Below are positions 34,741 to 44,726 of a stretch of 64,000 bases of DNA, one piece after another. The stretch is from an uncultured Psychrobacter sp. (GTDB taxonomy: Bacteria > Pseudomonadota > Gammaproteobacteria > Pseudomonadales > Moraxellaceae). Each line of letters opens with the position of its first letter. Positions within the stretch are counted from its first letter, which is position 1. Both the position numbers and the translations under genes were made by a program. The stretch spans positions 558,001-622,000 of the forward strand of contig NZ_CANKZC010000002.1 of the NCBI RefSeq assembly GCF_947488565.1. Direction: 5' to 3'. A model generated the notes under the pieces. The model was given only the letters and a program-made list of their open reading frames with translations. It ran no database searches and had not been told where the DNA came from.

Positions 34741-34891
34741 CCTATAGCGAGAGTATTTGATTATTGATAAGTTGTATATCAATTCAAAAAATTTGAGTAG
34801 CGAGGAAAACGAGTGTAAGCACTACGTCTTGTAGGCTAAGCGAGTTTGACAACGCTAATCAGATTTTTAGTTTGATGGCTTGTATTAAGGG

Positions 34892-36514
34892 CTACTCCCA
34901 CTCAATAGTAGCCGGCGGCTTGCTCGATACATCATAGGTCACCCGTGAGACATCTTTGATTTCATTCATAATGCGATTACTGACCGTCTCAATCAGATCA
35001 TACGGCAAATGAGCAAATCGCGCCGTCATAAAGTCTACAGTTTCAACGGCGCGCAGGGCAATGACCCACGCATAACGGCGACCATCACCGACCACGCCAA
35101 CAGACTTAATCGGCTGAAATACCGCAAACGCTTGCGCGGTCTTGTCATACCAGCCTGAGCGCTCCAGCTCTTGCATAAAGATGGCATCGGCAAGACGCAG
35201 GATATCGGCGTATTCTTTTTTCACCTCGCCCAAGATGCGCACGCCCAAACCTGGCCCTGGGAACGGATGACGATAGATCATCTTCTCTGGCAGTCCTAGC
35301 GTGATGCCAAGCTTACGCACTTCATCTTTAAACAGATCACGTAACGGCTCAACCAATTCAAACGCCAAGTCATCTGGTAGACCGCCGACGTTATGATGGC
35401 TTTTGATAACGTGTGCTTTGCCTTGGTGCGATTTGGCGGATTCAATCACGTCAGGATAAATCGTACCCTGCGCTAAGAATTCAATGGTTTTGCCATCGCT
35501 TTGCTCGCTCACTTCACGCGCGCTATTGGCAAACACATCGATAAAGGTTTTACCGATGATTTTGCGTTTGGCTTCAGGATCTGACTCACCTGCTAGTGCA
35601 TTTAAGAACAAGTCTTCGGCATCGACGCGGATGACTTTGACGCCCATGTTTTCGGCGAACACTTGCATGACTTGATCGCCTTCGTGCAAACGCAAGAGGC
35701 CATTATCGACAAACACACAGGTGAGCTGATCACCGATTGCCTTGTGCAATAGCGCAGCGACCACTGAGCTGTCGACCCCGCCGGATAGACCGAGCAGCAC
35801 TTGCTTATCACCGATTTGCTCTTTGAGCTGCGCCACCCGCATATCGACGATATTGTCTGGCGTCCATTCCCCTGCACAGTCACAGATTTGATGCACAAAG
35901 CGACCGAGTAGCGCTTGTCCTTGTAAGGTATGAGTCACCTCAGGGTGAAACTGCAAACCGTAATATTGCTTATCATCATCCGCCATAATCGCAATCGGAC
36001 AGCTTGGCGTGCTGGCAATGATATCAAAGCCTTGCGGCGCTTCGATCACTTTATCGCCATGACTCATCCATACATTCAGCTTGGCTGACTTGCCTTCTGT
36101 GCTGCTGTCCTCGATGCCTTCAGTCAACTGCGAATGTCCGTTAACATCAATCGTCGCCGCACCAAACTCATGAATATCGCTGGCATGAACCTGCCCGCCA
36201 AAACGATCCGCCATCGCTTGCATACCGTAGCAAATACCAAGGACTGGCACGCCCAAGTCAAAAACCGCATCATTAATACGTGGGCTATTTTCTGCGTGGA
36301 CGCTTTCAGGACCGCCCGAAAGAATCACGCCTTTGGCACCGAAGTCATGGATACGCTTAGCATCAATATCGTAAGGGAACATCTCACAAAATACGCCAGA
36401 GTCGCGCACACGGCGAGCGATAAGCTGGCTGTACTGCGAGCCAAAATCGAGGATAAGAATGCGGTCTTCTTTAATCGTAGGCGTGCTGGTGTTCATGGTT
36501 GCATCAGTGGTCAT
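34892..36514 (-). CDS. guaA: GMP synthase (glutamine-hydrolysing)
   Basis: A 540-residue cytoplasmic enzyme that converts XMP, glutamine and ATP to GMP. The N-terminal class I amidotransferase domain has [10 protein letters not shown] (nucleophile Cys) and QFHPEVTHT (His/Glu of the triad). The ATP pyrophosphatase domain has the PP-loop [15 protein letters not shown], and the C-terminal dimerisation domain ends [15 protein letters not shown] as in all GuaA. The first 14 or so residues ([13 protein letters not shown]) are extra; the second ATG at 36496 is an alternative start. guaB is not adjacent. Confidence 0.97.
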   Translation of the reverse strand: MTTDATMNTSTPTIKEDRILILDFGSQYSQLIARRVRDSGVFCEMFPYDIDAKRIHDFGAKGVILSGGPESVHAENSPRINDAVFDLGVPVLGICYGMQAMADRFGGQVHASDIHEFGAATIDVNGHSQLTEGIEDSSTEGKSAKLNVWMSHGDKVIEAPQGFDIIASTPSCPIAIMADDDKQYYGLQFHPEVTHTLQGQALLGRFVHQICDCAGEWTPDNIVDMRVAQLKEQIGDKQVLLGLSGGVDSSVVAALLHKAIGDQLTCVFVDNGLLRLHEGDQVMQVFAENMGVKVIRVDAEDLFLNALAGESDPEAKRKIIGKTFIDVFANSAREVSEQSDGKTIEFLAQGTIYPDVIESAKSHQGKAHVIKSHHNVGGLPDDLAFELVEPLRDLFKDEVRKLGITLGLPEKMIYRHPFPGPGLGVRILGEVKKEYADILRLADAIFMQELERSGWYDKTAQAFAVFQPIKSVGVVGDGRRYAWVIALRAVETVDFMTARFAHLPYDLIETVSNRIMNEIKDVSRVTYDVSSKPPATIEWE

Positions 36515-36794
36515 AGGTGGCAGTCCATCAAAATAAAATAGTGGGGTATTTTAACAAGTTTGCGCCCATTAATGGCTATTAGATGTTTAATTATTCGTAG
36601 TTATTGACGATTATCAGTCGTTTTGTCAGTTATATGCCGTTATTTGTATTTGACAGTACTAAATGTGAGAGAACAAAAGGCAGTAATACTGATAATAAAG
36701 AAGCCAATCGCATTTTATACGCAATTAAGTAAATAAAACCATGCATTTATAGCTAATATAGACTTAGTAAAAAGTAAAACAATGGAGACAGACC

Positions 36795-37313
36795 ATGACT
36801 AAGCCCTCTCAAAAACCAGTGCAAAACCCACTTCAAGAGCCGTCCAAAGACACGCAAAACTATGTCTTAACCAAGTCTGATATCGAAGATATGCCTGAGA
36901 GTAAACAGGTTCATCAGTTTAATGAGCGCGCTATTCGGCATACGGTTTCATTGAGTGACATAACTGGTCTGACCAAATTTGGCTTACATCTTGTGCGCGT
37001 TGAGCCGGGCGATGAGACCACGCAGCATCACTATCATGAAGAGTCAGACGAGTTCATTTATGTGCTATCTGGACAGCTTTTGCTACGTTATGGGAATGAC
37101 AGCTATCCGTTAACTGCTGGTGATTTTGTGGGTTTCCCAGCACATGGCGAAGCGCATTCTATGGTCAATGACAGCGATACGGACGCGGTTTATCTAATGG
37201 GCGGCAGCAGACCGCCGATTGATATTTGCCATTACCCAGAGATCAATCGCAAAATGTATACTATTCACGGTAAAAAGGAATTTGTAGACTTAAAAAATCT
37301 AGGCAAGGTATAA
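36795..37313 (+). CDS. Cupin-domain protein
   Basis: A 172-residue single-domain cupin. The metal-binding motifs are visible: GDETTQHHYHEESDEFIYVLSG (His, His, Glu) and GDFVGFPAHGEAHSMVN (His). Such proteins may be isomerases, dioxygenases or sensors; nothing here specifies the role. The first 25 residues are polar and Gln/Pro-rich. GGAGACAG precedes the ATG. It is followed after 31 bases by a BCCT transporter and is probably co-transcribed with it. Confidence 0.82.
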   Translation: MTKPSQKPVQNPLQEPSKDTQNYVLTKSDIEDMPESKQVHQFNERAIRHTVSLSDITGLTKFGLHLVRVEPGDETTQHHYHEESDEFIYVLSGQLLLRYGNDSYPLTAGDFVGFPAHGEAHSMVNDSDTDAVYLMGGSRPPIDICHYPEINRKMYTIHGKKEFVDLKNLGKV

Positions 37314-37344
37314 AATTTAACATCCAATATAAAGAGAAAACAAC

Positions 37345-39231
37345 ATGGGCAACTCTGATAATAGTAAAGATAACAGTAAAGGCATCAAAAAACCTGACAA
37401 ATCTACGTCAGGACTCGGACTATCAAAAGAATACCTTCCAGACTATGTAAAAGCACGATCCAAACATCATAAGCCGCCGCATCTAGGTACTTTTGATGTG
37501 GGTATGTCTATTCCGCAGTGGCGACCTGACCACGTGCCCGATACCCGTATTGACAAATTTACTTTTTTTATGGTGCTTGTCATACTTTTTAGTATCGCCG
37601 TGCCTTTGATACTGTTTCCTGAGCAAGGCAAAGAATGGGTTGGGATCGCTCGCAGCTTTGTCAGTGCCAACTTTGGTTTTGCTTATTTAGCCTTTGGCGT
37701 CATTGCTTTATTGTTCGTCATTTACATTGTGATTTCAGATATCGGCAAGATTAAACTGGGCCGACCAGAAGAAACCGCCGAATTCTCCGATGCTTCGTGG
37801 GCATCAATGCTGTTTTGCGGGGGAATTGGTGCCAGTATTCTGTATTGGGGTTTGATTGAATGGGCGTATTATTATCAAGGCCCACCCTTTAATTTAGCGA
37901 GCGGCTCACCTGACGCCATTCGCTGGGCCACCACCTACGGTATTTTTCATTGGGGGCCTGTCGCCTGGGCCATTTATTTAGTACCAGCGGTTCCGATTGC
38001 TTATTTTTACTATGTGCGTCAGACCCCAGTACTCAAAGTCAGCCAGACGCTTATGCCGTTATTGGGTGAAAAGCTGGCTAGTAGCAACTGGGCCAAGATG
38101 CTCGATGTACTGTTTGTCTTTGGTATGGTCGGCGGCGGTGCGACGACGCTAGGTCTTGCCTCTCCGCTTATCAACGAGGGTTTATACAATTTATTTGGTT
38201 TACCGCGTAACATCACCATGCAGATTGTGGTGTTATTGGTGACCACCATGATTTTTGCTTATAGTGCGTATCAGGGGTTAAAAGGCGGCATTCAAAAACT
38301 CTCCAACATCAATTTTTATTTGGCCGTGATATTTTTGCTGTTCATCTTAATAGTTGGGCCAACCGTCTTTATCCTAAATACGGGCTTAGAGGCCATCGGG
38401 CGCTCTATCACCGAAATGCCGCGTATGATGACTTACATCGAACCCTTTAAAGACTTTCAAGCGTTTGGTTTTGAGCACACAACCTTCCCGCAAGATTGGA
38501 CGGTGTTTTATTGGGCGTGGTGGTTGGTCTTTGCACCGACTATTGGCTTATTTATCGCCAAAATCTCGAGAGGGCGTACGATACGTAATATGGTCTTGGG
38601 CTCGATGTTCTATGGCTCAATGGGCTGTGCGATGTTTATGATTATCTTGGGCAACTATGGTCTCTATCTACAATTGACGGGCGCGGTCGATGTGGTTGCT
38701 GTTCTAAATAATGAGTCGCCAACGGCAGCTATCTTTGCCATCTTAAATAGCTTACCGATGTCTTATGTCATCATCGCAATCTTTACCTTTTTAGCCACTA
38801 TCTTTACTGCCACGACTTTTGACTCTATCTCTTATATCTTGGCATCCGTGGTACAAAAAGAAGTCGATGACGAGCCGCATCGCTGGAATCGCTTATTTTG
38901 GGCATTCACGCTATGCTTATTACCCGCTATTCTGATGTTTTTAGGAGACCTGCAAACCTTACAGACCGCATCTATCATCGCGGGTGCGCCGCTCATTATT
39001 ATCCTATCAATGATGATTATCTCAGTGATTAAAGCGGCGCGCTATGATCTGGCTTATCAGCCTGATTACGGGGTAAAAACCATTCATATCGAAGAGTTGC
39101 CTGACAATGCACCATGGGAAGAGGGGCTAACATCAGAGGCGCTCGAAGGCTCGATATTGGCTCAGCAGGGTGAATGGAAGCAAATGCGTATCGATCCTAA
39201 AAATCCTGATAATGACACGAACAAAAAGTAA
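37345..39231 (+). CDS. BCCT family betaine/choline/carnitine-type transporter
   Basis: A 628-residue secondary transporter with about twelve membrane helices. The family signatures are CGGIGASILYWGLIEWAYYYQGPPF and, later, YWAWWLVFAPTIGLFIAKISRGRTIR. It imports a quaternary-ammonium or similar compound with Na+ or H+. The cytoplasmic N-terminus (about 75 residues, Lys/Ser-rich at first) and C-terminal tail are typical of osmoregulated members, but substrate and regulation cannot be read. A strong terminator follows. Confidence 0.92.
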   Translation: MGNSDNSKDNSKGIKKPDKSTSGLGLSKEYLPDYVKARSKHHKPPHLGTFDVGMSIPQWRPDHVPDTRIDKFTFFMVLVILFSIAVPLILFPEQGKEWVGIARSFVSANFGFAYLAFGVIALLFVIYIVISDIGKIKLGRPEETAEFSDASWASMLFCGGIGASILYWGLIEWAYYYQGPPFNLASGSPDAIRWATTYGIFHWGPVAWAIYLVPAVPIAYFYYVRQTPVLKVSQTLMPLLGEKLASSNWAKMLDVLFVFGMVGGGATTLGLASPLINEGLYNLFGLPRNITMQIVVLLVTTMIFAYSAYQGLKGGIQKLSNINFYLAVIFLLFILIVGPTVFILNTGLEAIGRSITEMPRMMTYIEPFKDFQAFGFEHTTFPQDWTVFYWAWWLVFAPTIGLFIAKISRGRTIRNMVLGSMFYGSMGCAMFMIILGNYGLYLQLTGAVDVVAVLNNESPTAAIFAILNSLPMSYVIIAIFTFLATIFTATTFDSISYILASVVQKEVDDEPHRWNRLFWAFTLCLLPAILMFLGDLQTLQTASIIAGAPLIIILSMMIISVIKAARYDLAYQPDYGVKTIHIEELPDNAPWEEGLTSEALEGSILAQQGEWKQMRIDPKNPDNDTNKK

Positions 39232-39265
39232 TATACTTACGCTTCGATTCAATTAACAAGTCAAC

Positions 39266-39302
39266 AGGCTGGGCGATATAGATCTCCCAGCCTTTTTGTT
39301 TT
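39266..39302. terminator. Terminator between BCCT and PatB/MalY-type genes
   Basis: AGGCTGGG and CCCAGCCT around an 11-base loop, followed by TTTTTG. It lies between convergent genes. Confidence 0.85.
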
Positions 39303-40475
39303 TTATTTATGACCATTCATACTATTAAAAGCTGTATGTATACGATCTAGTCCTGCAATCAATAACGCTTTAGGGCATGCTACGTTTAAGCGCATTTTAA
39401 GATGCCCCCCTGCGCCATATTTGATACCCGCACTCAGCTCAACTTTAGCAGCTCGCAGCGTATCATACAGTACTTGATCATCCTCAAAATACGCTGAGCA
39501 ATCAAGCCAGATTAAATACGATGCCTCTGGGCGCATGACCTTGATATCAGGTAAATGCTTGGCTAAAAAATCTACCGTTAAGTCAATATTGGTTTCGATA
39601 TAATCGAGTGCCTGTTCAAGCCATTCCCCGCCCTGCTCATAAGCACTACGCATCACTTCATAAGCAAATAAATTTAGCTCATACTCATCATTTAACTGCT
39701 GCTGCTGGCTGATTTTTTTGAGTAATGCTTCATCTTTAGCAAAGATCATTGAGCCTTTTATACCAGCGATATTGAAGGTTTTGGTCATCGAGGTCAGACT
39801 GACGACGTTGTGCTCATAGCCTGTTGCTAGGGTTAAAAAAGGGATAAACGTGTGACCGTTCAAGGTTAAATCTTGATGGATCTCGTCACTGACAATCGCT
39901 ACCTCATGCTTTTTGCAAATCGATAGCAGCGCTTTCAGCTCATCCGCCGTCCATACGCGTCCACCTGGATTATGCGGATTGCATAATAAATACAGCTTTA
40001 CGTTATGCTCGACTATCTTGGCTTCGATATCTACTAAATCTAACTGGTATTTACCGTCACTCTCTTTTAGCGCCGATGTGACCAGCGTGCGATCGTTTTG
40101 CTCAACCTTAGCCATAAAAGGGGTATAAATAGGATCGTTAACCAGTACGGCTTCCCCTACCTCGGTAAAGATATTCATCATTAACGCTAAACTTGGCACC
40201 ACGCCTGGGGAGAATAAGATATCGCTTTTGGTTAACAGTAATCCATAACGACTACTATGCCAGTCAACAATCGCCTGATATAGCGCCTCAGTGGGTTTGG
40301 TATAGCCCAATACGCCGTGCTGAACCACGCGCTCAATGGTGTTTAAGATAGGCTTGGCAGCTTTAAAGTCCATATCTGCTACCCAGAGTGGAATGGTATC
40401 GTCACTATAATGCCATTTAAGGGACCCTGTACCGCGTCTGTCGATTATCTCGTCAAAGTTATGTAGCACAGGCAT
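39303..40475 (-). CDS. PatB/MalY family cystathionine beta-lyase (PLP-dependent)
   Basis: A 390-residue fold-type I PLP enzyme of the MalY/PatB group: IPLWVADMDFKAAKPI at the N-terminus, CNPHNPGGRVW, the conserved SDEIHQDL (Asp binding the pyridine nitrogen) and SMTKTFNIAGIKGS with the Schiff-base Lys. It probably cleaves C-S bonds in cystathionine or cysteine conjugates. The C-terminal segment LKMRLNVACPKALL carries the carboxylate-binding Arg. The gene stands alone and converges on the BCCT gene. Confidence 0.9.
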   Translation of the reverse strand: MPVLHNFDEIIDRRGTGSLKWHYSDDTIPLWVADMDFKAAKPILNTIERVVQHGVLGYTKPTEALYQAIVDWHSSRYGLLLTKSDILFSPGVVPSLALMMNIFTEVGEAVLVNDPIYTPFMAKVEQNDRTLVTSALKESDGKYQLDLVDIEAKIVEHNVKLYLLCNPHNPGGRVWTADELKALLSICKKHEVAIVSDEIHQDLTLNGHTFIPFLTLATGYEHNVVSLTSMTKTFNIAGIKGSMIFAKDEALLKKISQQQQLNDEYELNLFAYEVMRSAYEQGGEWLEQALDYIETNIDLTVDFLAKHLPDIKVMRPEASYLIWLDCSAYFEDDQVLYDTLRAAKVELSAGIKYGAGGHLKMRLNVACPKALLIAGLDRIHTAFNSMNGHK

Positions 40476-40819
40476 TCTCCTTCATTAGTAAAGTAAGCGT
40501 TTAGAGTACAACAAGAATGGCAGCGTCGCCAATCGCTTTATAAAAATCACATAGATATATAGTGAGATGATAATACACAGACCAAAACTATTTAGCGCGG
40601 GCTATCTGTTTATCGACCTAGTTGATATTTAAAATAAAATACTAGTATTATTTGGGTTATTAATATAAGTTAATAGTACGTTTGTATTTATAAATATAAA
40701 TGTACATTTGGATTTATATTATTGGAGGAATGCAACACTGTGAGCAGTATAAATCCTGTTACTACTTACCCAAACCACTACTGAGCCAAGTTGGCTTTTT
40801 TAACATAGGATAACTTATA
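40476..40819. other. Intergenic region before YadA-head lipoprotein gene
   Basis: Very AT-rich 344 bases between divergent genes. There is no gene. A stretch near 40625-40720 is rich in TATAAT-like words, so a promoter is likely there, but no single one stands out. Confidence 0.35.
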
Positions 40820-41638
40820 ATGAAAATGGATTTTTCACCAAACTTAGCACTCAAAATAAGCGCACTTACTTTAGCAATTGTAGGCGTCGCTTCATGTACG
40901 TCTATGGCAACAGGCGCTGAGTCTCAACCAATGAATGCAAGCAGCAGTACTGCCCTTGCTCTCGGTAATAGCGCGATGGCTGGCGGCACTAACGATACTG
41001 TCGCTATCGGTAGCCAAGCCAATGCAGGACTCAACTCAGCCACCGCTGTTGGCGGTCAAGCCAATGCCGCAGGTCTCGGCTCAACGTCGATTGGTTGGCA
41101 ATCTAAAGCCACCGCCGAACGCGCTCAAGCCTTTGGTCATATCGCCAATGCAAGCGGAGTACGTTCTACCGCAGTGGGTGAAGCGGCAACCGCTGGCGGC
41201 ACTAATGATACCGTTGCCATCGGTAATAAAGCCAATGCAGGTATGAACTCAGCCACCGCTGTCGGCGGTGAAGCCAACGCGGCAGGTCTCGGCTCAACGT
41301 CTATCGGTTGGCAATCTAAAGCCACGGCCGAACGCGCTCAAGCCTTTGGTCATATCGCCAATGCAAGCGGTGTACGCGCGACCGCAGTGGGTGAGGCAGC
41401 AGCAGCACAAGGGGAAAACTCGGTCGCCGTAGGGAATAAGTCTATGGCAGGCGGCATGAACAGTATCGCTATCGGCAATGGAGCAATGGCGGCAGGCAAC
41501 AACCAAGTCGTCTTAGGTACTGCCGGACAAGTGCAGTCTAGTACCGAGTCTCAGTCAGGTACGGTCAGAATAGTCACTATTGATGACAATGGTACGTTAG
41601 GTACGATGCTCGTTGACTACTACAAGTCAGCTAAATAA
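40820..41638 (+). CDS. YadA-head repeat lipoprotein without membrane anchor
   Basis: A 272-residue secreted protein. The signal peptide ends VGVASC, a good lipobox. The body consists of YadA-like head repeats (AxAxGxxSxAxG type), including a nearly perfect tandem duplication of 71 residues (40979-41191 and 41192-41404). Head repeats normally form the trimeric beta-roll of autotransporter adhesins, but the neck, stalk and YadA membrane anchor are all missing. It may be a lipid-anchored trimeric surface or periplasmic protein, or a reduced adhesin. A terminator follows at 41698. Confidence 0.72.
   Translation: MKMDFSPNLALKISALTLAIVGVASCTSMATGAESQPMNASSSTALALGNSAMAGGTNDTVAIGSQANAGLNSATAVGGQANAAGLGSTSIGWQSKATAERAQAFGHIANASGVRSTAVGEAATAGGTNDTVAIGNKANAGMNSATAVGGEANAAGLGSTSIGWQSKATAERAQAFGHIANASGVRATAVGEAAAAQGENSVAVGNKSMAGGMNSIAIGNGAMAAGNNQVVLGTAGQVQSSTESQSGTVRIVTIDDNGTLGTMLVDYYKSAK
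40982..41407 (+). repeat. 213-bp tandem duplication inside the YadA-head gene
   Basis: GGCGGCACTAACGATACTGT at 40982 recurs as GGCGGCACTAATGATACCGT at 41195, and the two 213-bp units are alike along their length. In frame (71 codons). Confidence 0.9.
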
Positions 41639-41697
41639 CTATAGTAAAGTTAAAAATGCTGGTACAGATACAACCAATCATACTCGATAAGACAATT

Positions 41698-41723
41698 AAA
41701 CCTCGCAATTGCGGGGTTTTTGC
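41698..41723 (+). terminator. Terminator after YadA-head gene
   Basis: AAACCTCGC and GCGGGGTTT pair around AATT, followed by TTT. Confidence 0.8.
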
Positions 41724-41964
41724 TATTTAAATTGAGCATATTAGTGATAGTTGTTTAGAGGGTTGGTTTGGACAGTGCGAAATTCGCGGATTGCCAAATA
41801 ATACAGTTTTAGCTATAAAGGGAGCTTGTTACTTTTATGGTTGTAAATGTGCATTTGACACCAGTACAAAATATTTGAATTACATTAAGTCACTCTTGTT
41901 AATGAAAACTTTATATTCTACCTTCCTCCAAAACCTTTCCTTTCACTTCATGACCAACTACCCC

Positions 41965-42912
41965 CTAAAACCCCACCGTCATCTGCCAATAAATCAGCAC
42001 CGCACTCATACTAAAGAACGAGCCGATGGTAGAGACGATGACGATAGCCGACATACGATTGACTAAGCCATAATACTGACCAATGATAGCGATGGTCGAA
42101 AATGTCGGCGCGGCAGCAAACAGCATCGCCACATACTTACCTTCTAGCGTACCGCCCGGAATTAAGGTAATAGCCAGCAGAATCATCAGCGGGTGTAGTA
42201 TCAGCTTACCCAAGCCGACCGTAGTGATTTTTGGTAAATCACCTTTAAGCTCCAGTCCATACAGACTCATACCGATCACAAACAGCGCAACAGGAGCCGC
42301 CGCGCCAGTAAGTATTTGCGCAGTTTGAGCAACCACTTGCGGTATAGGCAGACTAAAGATAGAAAAGATCACGCTGACCACCAAAGCAATGATCAGCGGA
42401 TTACGGGTAAAGTTTTTGCCAATACCGAGCAGCACACTGACTAAAGACTTATTAGAAGTGGGATTGATATCAGCCATGATAAACAGCATCGGCAGGATGA
42501 TAAGATTTTCGATGATGACACCCATGGATAAATAGGCGGCAGCCTTATCAGTGCCAATGACCATAGAGGCCACCGCATAGCCAATAAAGGCGCTGTTAGA
42601 GAACGAAAGCGCCGTAGAGTTGAGCGCGGCGGAGACATTATCTTGTCGCCAAATCACTTTGGTCAGCACGACACCGACTATAAAGGCCATGACCGAGCCT
42701 AGAGCATAGGCAAACAGATAGTGCGGCATTATGACTTGTTGAAAAGGCATGTCTGCAATAGCGTTAAACATGAGTGCAGGCAGTGCAATATTTAGCACCA
42801 AACTACCCATGCCTTTGGCGTGCTTAGGAGCGATGGCTTTAATACGCACGCACAAATAGCCAAGCGCAATGATGATAAAGATAGGGGCGGTGATGTTAAT
42901 AATGTCTAACAT
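41965..42912 (-). CDS. AEC family permease
   Basis: A 315-residue membrane protein with ten hydrophobic segments in two similar halves, as in the auxin-efflux-carrier (AEC/YfdV) family: ITAPIFIIIALGYLCVRIK at the start, LNIALPALMFNAIADMP in helix 2, and AAAPTFSTIAIIGQYYG near the end. Relatives transport dicarboxylates or related compounds; the substrate is unknown. The stop is beyond an unremarkable AT-rich stretch, with no clear terminator. Confidence 0.87.
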   Translation of the reverse strand: MLDIINITAPIFIIIALGYLCVRIKAIAPKHAKGMGSLVLNIALPALMFNAIADMPFQQVIMPHYLFAYALGSVMAFIVGVVLTKVIWRQDNVSAALNSTALSFSNSAFIGYAVASMVIGTDKAAAYLSMGVIIENLIILPMLFIMADINPTSNKSLVSVLLGIGKNFTRNPLIIALVVSVIFSIFSLPIPQVVAQTAQILTGAAAPVALFVIGMSLYGLELKGDLPKITTVGLGKLILHPLMILLAITLIPGGTLEGKYVAMLFAAAPTFSTIAIIGQYYGLVNRMSAIVIVSTIGSFFSMSAVLIYWQMTVGF

Positions 42913-43006
42913 AGGTGTGATTGCCCCTTGTAGGCATAGATATAATCAAGCGATTATAATCAATCAATCCTCAGATGAATATAAAATCAAACTTTAACGC
43001 CCTTTT

Positions 43007-43810
43007 TTAACGACCTTCAAAATTCGCCTCACGCCTTTCAACCATCGCCATCGCACCCTCGCGAGCGTCTTCTGAATGAAATAAATGTGGCAAATAACTA
43101 TGAATATTAGCCAGTGCCGCGGCGGTGCCACTACGACTCACATCTTGTGCTGAGGACAGTAGCCCTTGTACGCCAAGCGGTGCAGCTTTGCAAATCTCTT
43201 TAGCAATGGTCAATGCGCGCTCGTATTCTTCGCCATTCGGCACGACTTCACTGACCAGATTGAGATTATCAGCGGTTTGTGCGTCAAAGGGCTTGCCAGT
43301 TAATAAATACGGCATGGCTTTTTGCCAGCCAGCCGCTGCGACAAATCTGACCGTCGCCCCGCCAAACGGCATAATACCCCGCTGCACCTCCATCTGCGCA
43401 AAGTTACAATTTTCGCTCGCGATGACCACGTCACTGTTGAGCATGAGCTCAATCCCAGCAGTAAAACAGGTGCCTTGTACCGCAACGACAATGGGCTTGG
43501 TGCGTAATTTGCCACTGATGCCCCACGGATCAATCTCGTCATCGTTAAATTCAAACGCACCTTTGTCCCATTTATCTTGTAACTCCATAAGGTCAAGACC
43601 AGCAGTAAAGTGCTCACCATGCGCAAATATCAGCGCACAACGTAAATTATCGTCATTGTCATAATGCGTCAGCGCATCAGACAATTGATTGATCATATGA
43701 CTGTCAAAGGCATTGCGCTTATCCACGCGATTTAGTCCAATAAGACAAATATAGCCTTGGACTTCATAAGCAATGCGAGTGTCTGTGTGATGATTATGTT
43801 CCGTCGTCAT
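43007..43810 (-). CDS. Crotonase/enoyl-CoA hydratase family protein
   Basis: A 267-residue crotonase-fold enzyme. The CoA-binding/oxyanion segment is FTAGLDLMELQDKW, then QGTCFTAGIELMLNSDVVIASE and FAQMEVQRGIMPFGGATVRF. Both glutamates expected for hydratase activity (in GIEL and QMEV) are present. It is probably an enoyl-CoA hydratase or a related acyl-CoA isomerase. The insert KGAFEFNDDEIDPWGIS is characteristic of a subgroup annotated only as crotonase. No partner genes of fatty-acid oxidation are adjacent. Confidence 0.85.
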   Translation of the reverse strand: MTTEHNHHTDTRIAYEVQGYICLIGLNRVDKRNAFDSHMINQLSDALTHYDNDDNLRCALIFAHGEHFTAGLDLMELQDKWDKGAFEFNDDEIDPWGISGKLRTKPIVVAVQGTCFTAGIELMLNSDVVIASENCNFAQMEVQRGIMPFGGATVRFVAAAGWQKAMPYLLTGKPFDAQTADNLNLVSEVVPNGEEYERALTIAKEICKAAPLGVQGLLSSAQDVSRSGTAAALANIHSYLPHLFHSEDAREGAMAMVERREANFEGR

Positions 43811-43995
43811 GGTTGCGTCCTTTTATACTTGTCTTTATTGAAAATCATAAGAAGTCGCTTTTAATATAGCCATCTCTACACTATTACACAAGCAGCAAAG
43901 CCATTATCCATACTCGCTGACCTGACAATAATAGTTGACCTGATTTACGATTGGTGCAACTATTATTCAAACTAAAACATTACTCAGAGCCTATT

Positions 43996-44661
43996 ATGGA
44001 ATTTTGGCATGGATTTTTACTTATCACTAGTGTGCACTTGCTCGCAGCCGCCTCCCCTGGTCCTGATTTTGTATTAGTTTCACGTGAAACTTTAACCAAA
44101 GGACGTCGTACTGGCTTGATTTGTAGTTTAGGAATTACGCTTGGTCTTGCGGTGCATATTATTTATTCTGTGCTAGGGTTAGCGGCGGTAATAGCTCATT
44201 CGCAGCCGTTATTGACCGCTATTAAATGGTTGGGCGGTAGCTATCTGATTTATTTGGGATGGCAAGGTATTCAAGCCAAACCAAAGCCTACATCTGACTT
44301 AGCACTAGATAATCCACAGCAAGAAGCAATCAAACAAGCAAAGCAAGACGTTTTAAAAGCCGATTCAACCCTCGCTACCCTGCGACGCGGTTTCTTCTGC
44401 AATGTCTTTAACCCTAAAGCGCCTGTATATTTTGTCGCAATATTTACCCTCGTATTGTCCCCTGATATCCCGCTGTGGCAGCTCTCTATCTATGGCGTAT
44501 GGATGATGGTGCTACAGATGGCATGGTTTAGCGCTGTGGTGATGCTGCTCTCTATTCCTGCTATTCTACGTCGTTTTGGACGTATTGAGCACTGGATAAA
44601 CCGTATCTTAGGTAGCGCGATGATAATATTAGGGTTAAACCTCATTTTACGTAGCCGATAA
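43996..44661 (+). CDS. LysE family translocator
   Basis: A 221-residue inner-membrane exporter of the RhtB/LysE family, six membrane helices, with the N-terminal motif [30 protein letters not shown] and the second-half motif [16 protein letters not shown]. It exports amino acids or similar solutes. The ATG at 43996 gives the usual family start ([10 protein letters not shown]). A perfect parS-type core lies inside the gene at 44077-44090. Confidence 0.88.
   Translation: MEFWHGFLLITSVHLLAAASPGPDFVLVSRETLTKGRRTGLICSLGITLGLAVHIIYSVLGLAAVIAHSQPLLTAIKWLGGSYLIYLGWQGIQAKPKPTSDLALDNPQQEAIKQAKQDVLKADSTLATLRRGFFCNVFNPKAPVYFVAIFTLVLSPDIPLWQLSIYGVWMMVLQMAWFSAVVMLLSIPAILRRFGRIEHWINRILGSAMIILGLNLILRSR
44076..44091. 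promoter_or_regulatory. parS-like ParB site in LysE-family gene (perfect 14-base core)
   Basis: AGTTTCACGTGAAACT, a perfect palindrome of the GTTTCACGTGAAAC core, embedded in coding sequence about 10 kb from oriC. Confidence 0.7.
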
Positions 44662-44726
44662 GACATTCGCTACTCGCAAAATCTGCTAAACTGAACAGTT
44701 ATATTCAAACCTCAAAGCCCCATACT

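Noticed and set aside
41791..42066. 91-codon open frame on the plus strand
   Set aside because: It overlaps the end of the AEC permease gene, has no ribosome-binding site and its product is a low-quality mixture; treated as chance.
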